64,000 nucleotides of DNA from Simmondsia chinensis (taxonomy: Eukaryota; Streptophyta; Magnoliopsida; Caryophyllales; Simmondsiaceae). Made by a program: the position numbers and the translations under genes. The stretch is from NCBI GenBank assembly GCA_018398585.1, contig JAGTTD010000007.1:9885320-9949319 (forward strand). Direction: 5' to 3'. Of the stretch, positions 30,051-41,560 are shown piece after piece (positions within the stretch are counted from its first letter, which is position 1; each line of letters opens with the position of its first letter). A model generated the notes under the pieces. That model had not been told where the DNA came from. It worked only from the letters and a program-made list of their open reading frames with translations, and did no database searches.

Positions 30051-32734
30051 AGATAGCTTGCTAGCGTTTAACCTGGTATCCCGCGCAAATCACCTAAGAC
30101 CCTCACAAAACTGGGGACTATAGTACCCGTTTAACATCAGATAAGTCCTTGATTTCCAATTTTTCTCTCTTATTTGCCTTCTAATACATCAAAAATTATC
30201 AGTAAAATTGAAAATTTAGCACATTATGAGTTTTGGACTATATTATGGGTATTTTTCATAATATTTTAATCTGAAAGTTCAAGCAAAATTTGTAGAAAAG
30301 TTTCAGTTTCAAATTTTATAGTAAAATTAACAGCATATCTTGAGCTTTAAAGCATATTATAGATGCTTTCATAATATTCTTACTTCAATTACACATGAAT
30401 TATTTTATCAGATTTCCCATCTTGGATTCGCGGCAATACACGAATTATGTTACTCCCGTTTTCAGGAAAATGCTCACTAAATTTTTTATCTAACTAAAGT
30501 TGCTTTAAGTTAAGTCCAACTCAGCTCATATATCTTAAGTAGATATGTGATTAAATTGGAGAAACTGGGTTAAACTTTTATTAAGTTTATTGTTCATAGG
30601 TGCCACTATATTAAGGACTTTTATCAAGTAATCCCTGTTCTTAATTGGGAGTTAGAGAAATTTCATCGCATGAAAAACTTCACTGTATGGTGTTTAAGTT
30701 TGAATATTCTCGTTTCTTAATTTTTGCTATTCATATAGCTTAAATTTGTGCCAAATATGATATTTCAAAATATACTAACCCATACATTAACAACAATTAA
30801 AGTGGACTAGAATGTTGTTATGTGTAAAGGCAGCAGAGTCCTTCAAGGGCTAACGCCAAAATTTGAGCCAGGTGGACGATTACCGGCAACCGCCTAATAT
30901 AGAGGTAACGCCCTTCAAGGGCCCCCTTAGATAATAACATTGTCATCCTTGAACTAGACAAACGCCAAAATGGCGTCAATGTTAGTCTGTGATGTAAAAA
31001 TCTGTAAATAAATTTGCGGTGGCCAACCAATGTCACTTGACGTCATCAGTAAAGACTCATTAATAAGAACTTTACCACTGATAATTGGAGGCTTAAGCCA
31101 CCACGAAGTAAACTTAACAATGTCAGCCGGATGCCTCACCAAGGAACTTGGCTGCACCCATATGCTTGTTTGGCCACAACAGCCGTTGAGCTTGGCCAGA
31201 TGGCCTCGCCAACTCTTTGAATGAGTAGCTCATCAGTAACAGCCATCACCAACAAACTCGAGTGCCTTGTTAAAACCAACTGCGCCTAGCTAAAGCCTCA
31301 TCTAATAACTTGGCTTTGCACTATTTACCTTGATTAGGTGCGGCCACCCATTGGGTTAGCTGTGTAATGACAACAGCCTATCCTCATTTTAGCTATGCCG
31401 CCCAAAGAAGGGGGCTTCCCCAATAGCGGTATTATCACCCTCAGACCAGGCGAGCACCCCTAAAAGATGCGCCAATGATAACGTGTGGGGTTGGATTCGC
31501 CAATAACCATGACGAAGATCCCGCTCGTAAAGACGTCATCCTTAACACCTCAAGACTTGAGCCACCGCCAACAAAGTTGGTGAAAACTCTTCAAGAACCT
31601 TACTACCCACTTCTTAACTTAAGCAAAGAGGAAATTGTCATTAGGTGGACCAACACCTACCAACGGTATCATAGGTTACCATTAACAACGTTAAAACAAA
31701 CAAACTGTGAAACTGCCGCCAACAAGACTAGCTAGATCCTACCGCCAACAAACTTGGCCGGATGGCCTCGTCAACCCCTTTAGTGGGTAACACACGGCCA
31801 CGTAACTTAAAAAAGGGTCACTACTAACAATCTCGGTGATAATCCCTTAAAAGTAACAACAAGGTCACCAAGCAGTACCATTAGCTCATTTAGCCAAACG
31901 CGACCGTTACTAAGTTCGGTGAAATAGGCATAGCCAACCAAAGATTGCTACGCAATGTCACCAACAGGGTCTGGCTATTAACAGCCTCAAACATGCTCGG
32001 CCAAGCAGTAGCACCAAAAATTTGGCCTGGGATTACGACTAATGCCCTCACCCAGGTGTTATCACCACAAAGGTGACGGTAAACTCTCCAAGACACTCGT
32101 CTTGGTTCATCCATTCTCTAATTAAGAGGCTAATACTCTTGGAGCTAAGGATGAAATCTCAAAACACCCCTTATCTTCACAACTCAAGAGGCACGTTATT
32201 CTGTAGACGTACAGGGCGCTTCTTGGCGCCTAATAAAGTCTATCACTGTTTTATGAGGCCTGCGCAAACTATAAGGCATGCTCATTAACAAACACATAAT
32301 TGCTTTCTTATTAACAGTTTTATACACCCGAACCGAAAGCCCACTCGAGTTGCCTCTCGGCAACTACGGAACTTACCGTTCCTCAATAACAATGAGCAAC
32401 GTCATTTTCTTGACAGCGGGGGATTCAACGTTCTCCATATAATTTTACGTAATTTATCTTTTTTGTAGAAAATTACGTGATTAATGTTTCCTATGGGATT
32501 TGCATTCAACCCTGTCCCTGATTATAAACAGGGGGCTTAGCGTTTTTTATGATTTTCGTTCCTTATGTGAATTACGTTCTCAGTGCAATTTACGTGATAT
32601 ACGTCACTTATGTAATTTATGTTTAGCTTAACTCCTTACTTGGGGCTAGGGACTTGATGTTTCTTATGTAATGAGCTAGGGCTTTGACATATCTTATGTG
32701 GTTTGTGTTAACTTAGGTTCAGGGTAAGGACTGG
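30051..32734 (+). other. LARD interior, non-coding leader part
   Basis: No coding homology. 30130-30800 is AT-rich. 30830-32300 is richer in C and repeats loose words such as GCCAACAAA(C/G)TTGG and GGATGGCCTCG without fixed period. 32430-32660 repeats a (T/A)TTACGT word. Confidence 0.55.
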
Positions 32735-33680
32735 AAGCTAGAATTATCATCTGCGGTTAGCTTTCACCTAACGTGAAAGTCCGCGGTTCTACGAGTGGTG
32801 GGCGGTTAACTTCCACCGAACGTGGAAGTCCGCGGTTGTATTGTTCTACTCCGGATTAAAAAAGGGAAGCAGAAAGCTGTTTGGTGATTAACCTTCACGT
32901 AACATGAAGGTCCGCAGGTGGTTAACCTTCACCTAATGTGGAGGTCCGCAGGCGGTTAGCTTTTGCCTGATGCGAAAATCTGCAATACTATGAGCCCCTT
33001 TAACAAGGGGGGCTCGGTATTGTTTGCTCCGGATTAAAAAAGGAAACAGAAAGCTATTTGTTGGTTGACCTTCACCTAACGTGAAGGCCCGCAGGCTGTT
33101 AGCTTTCGCCTAATGCAAAAGCCTGCAGTATTATGAGTCCCTTGAACAATGGGGGCTCGGTATTTCTTGCTCAGGTTGAAAAAGGGAGCAAGAGGCTGTG
33201 TGGTGGTTGACCTTCACCTAACGTGAAGGCCCGCAGGCAGTTAGCTTTCGCCTAACTCGAAAGCCCGCGGTACTATGAGTCCCTTTAACAATAGGGGCTC
33301 GGTATTGTTTGCTCCGGTTGAAAAGGGAACAAGAAGTTGTTAGGCGGTTAACTTTCACCTAACATGGAGGTCCGCGGACGATTAACCTTCACCTAACGTG
33401 GAGGCCCGCAGGCGTTTAGCTTTTGCCTAACGTGAAAGCCCACGGTATTGTGAGCTCCTCTAATACTAGGCGCTCAATGCTGTTTTGCTCTGGTCGAAAA
33501 AGGGAGCATGAAGTTGTGTGGTGGTTAACCTTCACCTAACGTGGAGGTCCGCGGGCGATTAACCTTCACCTAACGTGGAAGTCCACAAGCGGTTAGCTTT
33601 CGCCTAACGCGAAAGTGCGCCGTATTATGAGTCCCTTTAACAACTGGGGCTCGGTGTTGTTTGGCTCCGGTTATGTGCCC
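32735..33680 (+). repeat. Tandem array A, 143/178-bp units with paired hairpins
   Basis: A CTCCGG-like anchor followed by an A-rich tract recurs at about 32849, 33027, 33170, 33312, 33488 and 33664: spacings 178, 143, 142, 176, 176. The 35-bp difference is one extra hairpin module. Units contain perfect stems CCTTCAC-CTAAC-GTGAAGG and CTTTCGC-CTAAC-GCGAAAG with the same five-base loop, and GAGCCCC...GGGGCTC. Confidence 0.88.
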
Positions 33681-33852
33681 CACCTAACATCGGGGTTGAC
33701 AATACCCAAGCCTACCAGCCCTTCTTAGGCTGGCAAGACACACTTACGCTGTAAGCCCTTCTCAGGCTGGTAGCATTTAGTCAAGCCGTAAGCCCTTTTT
33801 AGGTAGATGAGACATACTCGAACCATAAGTCCCTCTCAGGCAGGATAGTTTT

Positions 33853-34180
33853 CGTTCCAACCAGTATTGGAATGCGGTTGATGCTCCAGCCGTCATAAGG
33901 AGCACGAGAAAGTTTACGTTCCAACCAGTATTGGAACGCGGTTGACGCTCTAGCCGTCATAAGGAACATGAGAAAGTTTTCGTTCCAACCAGTATTGGAA
34001 CGCGGTTGACGCTCCAGCCGTCATAAGGAGCACAAGATAGTTTTCGTTCCAACCAGTATTGGAACGCGGTTGATGCTCTAGCCATCATCAGGAGCACAAG
34101 ATAGTTTTCGTTCCAACCAGTATTGGAATGCCGTTGACGCTCCAGCCGTCACAAGGAGCACGGGACAGTTTACGCTCCAA
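33853..34180 (+). repeat. Tandem array B, exact 64-bp period
   Basis: CGTTCCAACCAGTATTGG starts at 33853, 33917, 33981, 34045 and 34109, with a degraded sixth start at 34173; spacing is always 64. Each unit has the stem CGTTCCAA-CCAGTA-TTGGAACG and a GCTCC...GGAGC pair. Confidence 0.92.
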
Positions 34181-34235
34181 CCAACATCGAAGCACGGCCT
34201 ACGTTCCAACCAACACAAGGAACATAAAACGTAAT

Positions 34236-34448
34236 ACACTCCAATCCAACCTGCGGCTGGGGGCTGGGAGTTTAAAATATTAGCAACACACTCCAGCACA
34301 ACCTACGGCTGGGGGCTAGAAGTTAAAAATATTCGCAACACACTCCAGCACAGCCTACGGCTGGGAGCAAGAAGTTAATATTCGCAATACACTCCAACTC
34401 GGCCTATGGTTGGGAGCTAGGAATTAAAAAGTACTCACAGTACACTCC
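34236..34448 (+). repeat. Tandem array C, about 52-bp period
   Basis: ACACTCCA recurs at 34236, 34288, 34340, 34389 and 34442 (52, 52, 49, 53). Units share CCTACGGCTGGG and a TTAAAAATATTCGCAA word. Confidence 0.85.
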
Positions 34449-34560
34449 ACCTCGACTTATAAGTAAGAATCAAGAGGCTGAATACACATTCATAGCCTGG
34501 CTCAACAGCCAAAACTTGACAAAGCATCGAAATTAGCAGCTCTAAGTGACCACGCCAAGA

Positions 34561-35050
34561 GTTAACAAATCAGGTAGAACAACATTTCCAAAAACCATTG
34601 TTCAAGCATGAGCAACGCCTACAATCAGGAATACAATTCCTAGAGGTAACGCTAAGAGTTAACAAATCAGGTAGAACAACGTTTCCAAAAACCGTTGTTC
34701 AACCATGAGCAATGCCTCCAATCAGGAATACAATTCCTAGAGGCAACGCTAAGAGTTAATAAATCAGGTAGAACAACATTTCCAAAAACCGTAGTTCAAC
34801 CATGAGCAACGCCTCCAATCAGGAATACAATTCCTAGAGGCAACGCTAAAAGTTAACAAGTCAGGCAGAACAACGTTTCCAAAAACCGTTGTTCAACCAT
34901 GAACAACGCCTCCAATCAAGAATACAGTTCCTAGAGGCAATGCTAAAAGTTAACGAGTTAAGTAGAACAACGTCTCCAAAAACCGTTGTTCGACCATGGA
35001 TGATGCCTCCAATGAGGAATACATTTCCTAAAGGCCATACCAAGAATTAA
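34561..35050 (+). repeat. Tandem array D, exact 97-bp period
   Basis: GTTAA(C/T) followed by AATCAGG starts at 34561, 34658, 34755, 34852 and 34949, with a last start near 35046; spacing is always 97. Each unit has two stems: GAACAACG...CGTTGTTC and AGGAAT-ACA-ATTCCT. Confidence 0.92.
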
Positions 35051-35430
35051 CAACGGAATGGGACAACACCCACATTAACTACTTACGCAAGCAGTTATAG
35101 GCATCTTCCCGTACCTTGCCATGAGAAGAACCAACAAACATGATCCTTAAAAGGCTCGAGTACTTTGAGCCCTAAAACAAATCGCAAAAGCTAAAAATGT
35201 TCATCAACAAAGAAACATAAAACCAAATGCCAGCGTAAAACCGCAACAAAGAAACCATGGATAGATAAACTAAAACAATGTTCACTTAAAAGGACCTCAC
35301 AGTTAACGCCTATAAAAATTCCTCATAACTGATAACGTTCATCAACAAAATCTTGAAAGACCATAAATTGTCGGAGCATTTGGATGTTATACATTCCACG
35401 GCCGAACGTGAACAGGTCCCATTCGCCCAT

Positions 35431-35446
35431 GGAGTGGGGGGCTAAC
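35431..35446 (+). promoter_or_regulatory. Polypurine tract of the LARD
   Basis: GGAGTGGGGGGC followed by TAAC directly before the 3' LTR at 35447; the usual site for plus-strand priming. Confidence 0.8.
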
Positions 35447-36761
35447 TGTAGAGGATAAAAATAATCAGATTAATATTAAAGTAAGGTAACGAAATAATAA
35501 CGAAAATTAAAAATAAAATTCACAAGAGGACAAAAGTAACCCCCACCGGACTTTTCTCTCTCCTGACTTTTCCCCTTCCCCACGTCTCCTTTTTCTCTCC
35601 TCACACCCCTACCATCCTGTCTCTCCTCACTCAACCCCTCACATTTCTCTCTCCTCTCCACCATGACCCCGGTACCCCCCCGCCTCTACCTAGCTGGCAC
35701 CCGCTCGACCCCGGCATCCCCTCTACCTTGCCGGTACGACCACCCCGGTACCGTCCACCTCGCCGACCCCTCTACCGTCCTCATCTCCCCTGGCTACCAA
35801 CACCGATCGACCTCGCTGGTACCATGCCAATGCTACCGCCTCTCTCCTGCTGCCTGACACCCTCGCTGGTATGACCACCCCGGGACCGACCTCCTCTCAC
35901 CTCGGTACCGTCCACCATCTCACTTTGTCTCTACCGCCTGACACCCTTGCCGGTACGACCACCCTGGTACCGCCTCATCTTCTCTCTCTTCTACCGGGCA
36001 CCATCTCACTCTCTCTCCACTACTGCCTGACTCTCTAGCCGGCACCACTCGACTCCGGTACCCGCCTCTACCTCGCCGGTACGACCACCCCGGTACCGCC
36101 TCATCATCTCTCTCCTCTCTTCTCTACCGTCTCTCTCTCCTCTCCACCACGACCCCAGTACCGCCTAACCACCGGTGCCACTTAGCCTCGGGTACTGCAT
36201 GACCCGTCCTGGTACCGCCGTCACCACCCCATTACCGCCCTCTCCCCCCTCTTCTATAAATACCCCTTTTCCCTCCTCACAAGGGGGGGCAAGCTCCACC
36301 CATACCACACTCTCTTCTCTCTCTAACACCTCATGGCTCTCTCTCTTCTCCTCCCACCATCGCCACCTTGCCGATACAACTCCGGCCACGCGCCGGTCTC
36401 CACCTCGCCGGTGCGGCTCCAACCACCGGTGTCGCTCTCCTCTCCGGCCACCTCGCCAGCCCCTTGGCTCTTCTTCCTTTCTCTCTCTCTAGGCCCATAA
36501 GGCCACCGTGCCGGCTGCCAGCCATCGAGGACCCCCTCTCAGTATACGATAAGTATTTATTATTGTTTATTTTATGCTATTTACTATTATTATGCCTTTA
36601 CTAACTTAGGCATAGGGGTCTCCCGCGGGCAAACCAGTGGGTCCCTCTAACGACCTTCTTTATTTTGCAGGGGAGCCGGGTTAAACGCGCCAGTGGCTGC
36701 TTTCTCAAGTGAGGGTTGAGTCCCGCTCTCATCTCGAACCTAACCAAAAAATTATGAAACA
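35447..36761 (+). repeat. 3' LTR of the LARD
   Basis: 1,315 bp, colinear with the 5' LTR with numerous substitutions and about 60 bp net length difference. TATAAATA box at 36255-36262. Ends ATTATGAAACA. Confidence 0.88.
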
Positions 36762-36936
36762 ATTTCCTATTTATTTTAATAGAAAGTTAATGGTGTCATC
36801 ATTTGGTGTGACATTGAAAATTTCTAGAAAGTTTAGGTATTACTTTAAAAAATTAGAAAAGTTATGTAATTTTTTAAAACTACACTTAAAATATAGGTGG
36901 TTTTCAATTAAAAAAAAAAAAAAACTCTAAATATAA

Positions 36937-37881
36937 ATGTAACGTTATTAAGTTACAAAAAAAAAAAAAAAAAAAATCAGTTTGATATTATCTTAAATTC
37001 TATTAATAAAATATGTAAAATTAGATTGTCAAATGAGATACATGTAATGATTTCTAAAACTATATCTTATACGTTATTGCAAAGACTCCACTTCTCTCAA
37101 AAATCTCCAAACACTAATTCCAAATATTGTAAACCATGACTTCCTTATTAATGAATTCACCCTTGGAATTAAGTTGGAGACTTACTTCTTTTTTTTTTTG
37201 AACATTTACGTATAAAGTTTTGAGTTAACAAATTTTAGGCTAATTAGCATGATATTTTATAAAAAAAGTTTAAAAATTGAAAGAAAATTTTAATAAGAAG
37301 TGATAATTTATGTTTAAAACAACAAGACATGTTGACGTAACATTTTATTTTTTTCAAATTATAAACAACCTCCGTATATCATATGGGATAACACTAGCAT
37401 AATTTAAAGATGTACCTATATATATATATATATAATTTAAAGTTCCGTTAATTGGAGTTACCTTTTCCGAAATGACTTTAAAAAAAAGAAAAAAAAAAAG
37501 GAAATATTGCCCGAAGAAATGCCATCGCACACACTCAGCCGATGAAACTGGAGAATCGACGTAGCAAACTATAAGACGTTGACGCTAGAAACGGAGGGTT
37601 GAGATTGAATGTGGGCTCCTCTACATAAAATTTGAATATTCTAGAAAGTGTGTGTGAATCACCAAGATTCTGTTTCGTATGTCGGCTACCGCAGATATTT
37701 TACAAGCTTGTCCCTACCGCATGTGTTTTTCCATTTCTTATAATAATTTTGTCAACAAATATTGTTTGATGTCAATTTTTTATTTCATAAACTAAATATT
37801 ATTATATCTTACAATATAACTTTTAATTTTTAAAGGAAATTGGATTGAACTACCTTAATATTTTAACATGTTTTAGAAGTA
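36937..37881. other. Unassigned AT-rich spacer
   Basis: A-run at 36956-36977 and a (TA)n run at about 37418-37435. No gene or element recognised. Confidence 0.4.
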
Positions 37882-37889
37882 CTTTAAAG

Positions 37890-38647
37890 TAGGGGTGTTC
37901 AAAAAAATTCGTAACCGAAATACCGAACCGAAATTCCGAAATATCGACCCAAAAATGCGGTTAAACATACAGAATTTTCGGTTCGGTTAACCGATCCAAA
38001 AAATTTGAGGTATTTCGGGACAGTAACGGTTAGTGATTCTGTCCATTTCGGTTAACCGATTTACCGAAATAATATATATCATGTATATATTTTCACATGT
38101 TCATAATATTATATTGTTTACTAAGTATATTTTTCTATCATATAAATGACTCTTCTATGATACATGATTAATTTATCTTTTTCCTAGTTCATCTCCTATC
38201 ACGGAGTATTTGTGCCTCATTGTTATATCCTAAATACTAATTAAGCACTACGTTGCTACAATTTAGTGCTATTCGCTTGCTCACATATTGGTTAAAATGA
38301 GATATTATATATTTAATTTTTTAGAATTGTATTATAAGCTCATAATTTATTGAATATTCTCACAATTAATGTATTTTTTGGACATTTATAAACCATTAAG
38401 GAGATAGATCATATAACATAAAAGAGGCGTTGCATTACTTTTTCGGTTACCGGTTAACCGACATAACCGAACTGAATTACCAAAAGTCGGTTAACCGGCC
38501 TTTTCGGTTACGGTAATGGTTAGAGATATTTGAGTATTTTGGTTACGGTTAACCATACCGAAATTAGAGATATTTGAGTATTTTGGTTACGGTTAACCGA
38601 ACCGAAATACTTTTCGGTATGGTTAACCGAACCGTGAACACCCCCAA
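37890..38647. mobile_element. Non-autonomous hAT element
   Basis: Left TAGGGGTGTTCAAA and right, reverse-complemented, TTGGGGGTGTTCAC; 8-bp duplication CTTTAAAG (37882-37889) and CTCTAAAG (38648-38655), seven of eight. Both subterminal regions are made of GGTTAACCGA/ACCGAAAT words. It contains a 44-bp tandem duplication (38521-38564, 38565-38608). Same family as the element at 10794-13155. Confidence 0.82.
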
Positions 38648-38841
38648 CTCTAAAGTTTATTGACTTTTTAAAAAAAAAAATACCATTCGTACAACAGGAG
38701 TTTTCTTGCATATTTTGGTGTCAAGCATACTTCTTATACTGCTCAATCCTATCTATTAAATATTTTTTTTTCAAATGTTGGAGTTTTTCCACTATAGTTG
38801 GCATTTCAACCATCTTATGCTTGAACACATCTGACATTAAA

Positions 38842-39880
38842 TTTTTTTTTTTAAATGGCAAGGAGAACACTAGGCCGCCTATCTACAATTAGCACAACCT
38901 AGCGATTCAAGGGAGATCATTCTATATATACTCAGGGACTAACTAGCCTCATCATTCGTTACATTAAATCCCTGAGCTTATGAGAAATTTGAAATCTCAC
39001 AAACTGTAGTAATAAGTTCCAAATATTTTCCATAATGATCCCAATTTATCAGGGACAATAAACTCTTTAGACATTGTTCAAATGACTGTGAGATTATCCC
39101 CTTTAATTTACAAATGAGATATACCGAGTTCTAGGCATTTCTTAATTCCTTCGCTAGCTGGCCAGGCTTCTGCCTACAAAATTGAGGCATTGCCAATATT
39201 TCCGAAATTCAGCCCAAGATGCTTCCCTTTGCTATTTCTAATGACATACCCAAATGAAGTTTGGTCATTTGTTTTGGCTCAATCAAAATTCAGCTTCGAC
39301 CACCCCCTTCTAGGAGGGATCCACCGAACTTCCGGCCTATATTCTGACATCTTAACAGTCTTATAACATGTTCTCTCGTTAATCCCCCCCCCCCCCCCCC
39401 CCCAACCGAATTCTCTGTTTAGTAAGACTACCTTCCACAAACATAAGAACTTTACCATGGCTGGACTCGCCCTTGAACACAAATTCATTCCTCACTTTCT
39501 ACATTATCCAAAGGGACTTCATCACTAGGTCAACACCAGGAAATTTATTCTAATTCTTAGTGTCTTTAAGACTCAGTAATCACTAAAGGATATCTGAATT
39601 ACAAGGGATATGCTAGACCATCTGTCCCCAGTAATAAATGCTAGCACTGCTTAACGAAAATATAGTGAACAAAGAGATGATATGGACTCTCAACAGTAGC
39701 TCGACAACAAGGACAAGAGTTTGGGATGCTCATACCTCAAGCCTCCAAAATAGATTGGTAGGAAGTGAATTATGACACAGCTAACACATATTTATTCAAA
39801 TGTGTAATGAACACATTGGACATTCATGCCCGCGTATATCACTAGGCCATCTCATTAGCCTTATGCCAATATTCAAAAGG
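38842..39880 (-). pseudogene. L1-type LINE 3' part: zf-RVT and RNase H domains
   Basis: Minus strand, high to low. The zinc-binding domain reads GMSIPNSCPCCRATVESPYH and LFVHYIFVKQC, with C-x2-C and His positions kept. Then come a W-rich spacer and the RNase H (RVT_3) opening WIPPRRGWSKLNFD. It goes on with FGYVIRNSKGKHLGLNFGN, ILQAEAWPASEGIKKCLELG (catalytic Glu), IKGDNLTVI (catalytic Asp) and a C-terminal stretch, ending in an A-run (38852-38842) that fits the LINE poly(A) tail. Several stops and a 20-base C-run (39384-39403) interrupt it. The 5' side is not found beyond the SINE insertion at 39897. Confidence 0.75.
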
Positions 39881-39896
39881 TTCTTTCATTAGAACA

Positions 39897-40141
39897 CCAA
39901 AGAGGACGCCAGTACGCCGTCACCGGATCCCATTAGAACTCCGAAATTAAGTGTGCTTGGGCGAGAGTAGTACCGGGATCGGTGACCTCTTGGGAAGTCT
40001 TCACCTTTAGGTTGGAGGCACTGGGAAACAACCTCTCTTCAGGTTAACACCCTGAAGGGGGAAGGCTGCGTACATCCCCCCCCCCCCCCCAACCCTGCAT
40101 AGGTGGGAGCCCTTAAGGCACTGGGTATGTTCCTTTTTTTT
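39897..40141 (+). mobile_element. 5S-rRNA-derived SINE, copy A
   Basis: The 5' part (about 39905-40005) is a degenerate 5S rRNA gene: CACCGGATCCCATTAGAACT, CCGAAATTAAGTGTGCTTGG, GCGAGAGTAGTACCGGGATC, GGTGACCTCTTGGGAAGTC. The 5S internal-promoter blocks (A box, intermediate element, C box) are all present in order. The body then has AAACAACCTCT, GGCTGCGTACATC and GTGGGAGCCCTTAAGGCACT, then GGGTATGTTCC and a T-run. Target duplication TTCTTTCATTAGAACA / TTCTTTCACTGGAACA (39881-39896, 40142-40157), 14 of 16. A polymerase III transcript would be copied by a LINE enzyme. A 15-base C-run at 40076-40090 is odd. A normal 5S gene is excluded by the tail and target duplication. Confidence 0.88.
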
Positions 40142-40157
40142 TTCTTTCACTGGAACA

Positions 40158-40559
40158 TATGCTTTGGCGGCAAGAACTAGGGTACAAGGGCTATAAGTGC
40201 AGATTTGTGCCCATCATGAACCCAGAAAATGTTAATTACTTTTCAATGAGTATAGTAAGGCTACATTTCGTTGAACTTATTAACAGCTTAACACTATAAA
40301 AAAGGTCTAGTTGATTGTAGGACTTGTACTTAGTTGGCCGAAAAGATCTTTTTTCATCTTTTTCGCATTTTCAAATAAAAAGATGAAAACACTTGTTTTA
40401 TAACTTAGCAGAAAAAGATGCAAAAATGAATCTTTTTTGTAACTTACTTTATATAGATTTGATCTCGATGGTGCCATGATAGTTATGGTTGAGGATCATG
40501 TGACGATTTGTGGTTCCCGTTTAGCAGCAAGTAACTTGCATTGACTTATAACACCATAC
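40158..40559. other. Unassigned spacer before Tat integrase fragment
   Basis: No feature recognised. Confidence 0.35.
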
Positions 40560-41560
40560 AATACCACTGTCCATCCATGATGAGCGATTGCATCAAGTAT
40601 GCCAAAGGTTCATGATCTTACACAAAGCACAACCATCTCCTGTGATTACCTGTGGCTGAGATACATGCAGTCATTGAACTGTGGCCATTTCAAGCTTGGG
40701 CAATGAATATTACTGTGGAAATTAATCCCCCTTAGAGTAATCAACACTCGGTGTCTTAGTTAACATTGATTACTTCACCAAGCGGTTGAAGGTTGAATCG
40801 TACAAGAATACTAACTAACAAGATGTTATAGATTTCTGGAAGAATACAGTCTATCTAGGTTTGGTGTATGAGAATCTATTACTATGCATCATTTTTGAGT
40901 GTTAACGGGATTGAGGTCATAAAGTTTGCAAAGGCATTCAATATTGATATATTGAATTCATTTCCATAATACTCAAGCGAATGGCCAAGTTGAATCCAGT
41001 AACAATATTCTCAAGGCCAAATATTTAGAAAATGGTCAATCATACTAAGGAATTGGCACAAGCTCTTACTCAAGACTCCCTATTGGTCATATAGGACCTC
41101 AAAGACGGACGCAATAAGGACCAAACCGTTTCATCTACTGCATGGTCATAAAGTTGTCCTATTCCCCGAGGTCAATGCTTAGTCTATGATAGTTTCTTAT
41201 TAGGGTAAGCTCTTAGATCTTGAGTATAGACATGCCATAATGAATAAGCTTAATGAAATTGATAAAGAGAGAATTAAAGCTCTCCACAGGCTCAATAGGC
41301 AAAAGAAGAGGGCGTTTAACGACTACAACAAAAGGGACAAACCTAGGTCTTTTTGATATAAAAGTATCTAGTATGGATAGTCATTCTCCCTATTGGGCAA
41401 AAAAACAAAACTTTTTGGTAAGTGGTCCCCACATTAGGAATGCCCCTTCAAGGTAATTGAAACTTTTGATTAGAATGCATATTCACTGCAATACCTCATT
41501 TTAAGGGCCATTAAGGCCAGATGTTTAAGAAAGTATAAACCCTCAATTTAGGACGCTAGC
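40560..41560 (+). pseudogene. Tat-lineage gypsy integrase, decayed
   Basis: Plus strand in shifting frames. A zinc-binding end reads DCIKYAKG; then WPFQAWAMNITGEINPP (the W-P-F-x-x-W-G-M-D-x-x-G-P-I block with the first catalytic Asp changed to Asn). Next are DYFTKRLKVESYKN and, after loss of most of the second Asp region, SQANGQVESSNNILK with the catalytic Glu. Then SYRTSKTDA, KLNEIDKERIKALHRLNRQK and KRAFNDYNKRDKP. The order is right for a Tat/Athila-type integrase, but there are stops throughout. It cannot be joined to the Tat element at 3033, which is 33 kb away and lacks integrase. Confidence 0.75.

Larger units (their letters stand above)
28656..36761 (+). mobile_element. Complete ORF-less LTR retrotransposon (LARD), Tat-like
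   Basis: The two LTRs start TGTAGAG(A/G)ATAAAAATAATC at 28656 and 35447 and end TGAAACA at 30030 and 36761. A perfect 5-bp duplication ATTTC flanks the element (28651-28655, 36762-36766). Primer-binding site at 30033, polypurine tract at 35431. The 5.4-kb interior has no gag or pol homology in any frame, only leader-like text and four tandem-array blocks. Large non-autonomous LTR elements (LARDs) depend on an autonomous relative for proteins. The primer-binding-site type and LTR end point to the Tat lineage. Confidence 0.9.
28136..36927. mobile_element. Mutator-type foldback element interrupted by an LTR retrotransposon
   Basis: Left arm (28136-28290) and right arm (36770-36927, reverse-complemented) are inverted copies over about 150 bp, sharing ACCTATATTTTA, GTTTTAAAAAAT, ACATAACTTTTCTAATTTT and TTTTCAATGTCACACC words. 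The flanking 9-bp duplication TAAATATAA is perfect (28127-28135 and 36928-36936). Removing the nested LTR element (28656-36761 with its 5-bp duplication) leaves about 0.7 kb. No transposase. Confidence 0.83.

Noticed and set aside
33853..35050. CRISPR-like regular repeats (64-bp and 97-bp periods)
   Set aside because: Whole units repeat without unique spacers, in a plant LTR element; these are tandem repeats.
39905..40005. A functional 5S rRNA gene
   Set aside because: It is diverged, directly fused to a LINE-like 3' body and tail, and the whole unit is inside a target duplication; it is a SINE head.
3033..41560. Joining the Tat element at 3033 with the Tat integrase at 40560 as one element
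   Set aside because: 33 kb apart, with a host gene and a copia junction between them; they are separate fragments.
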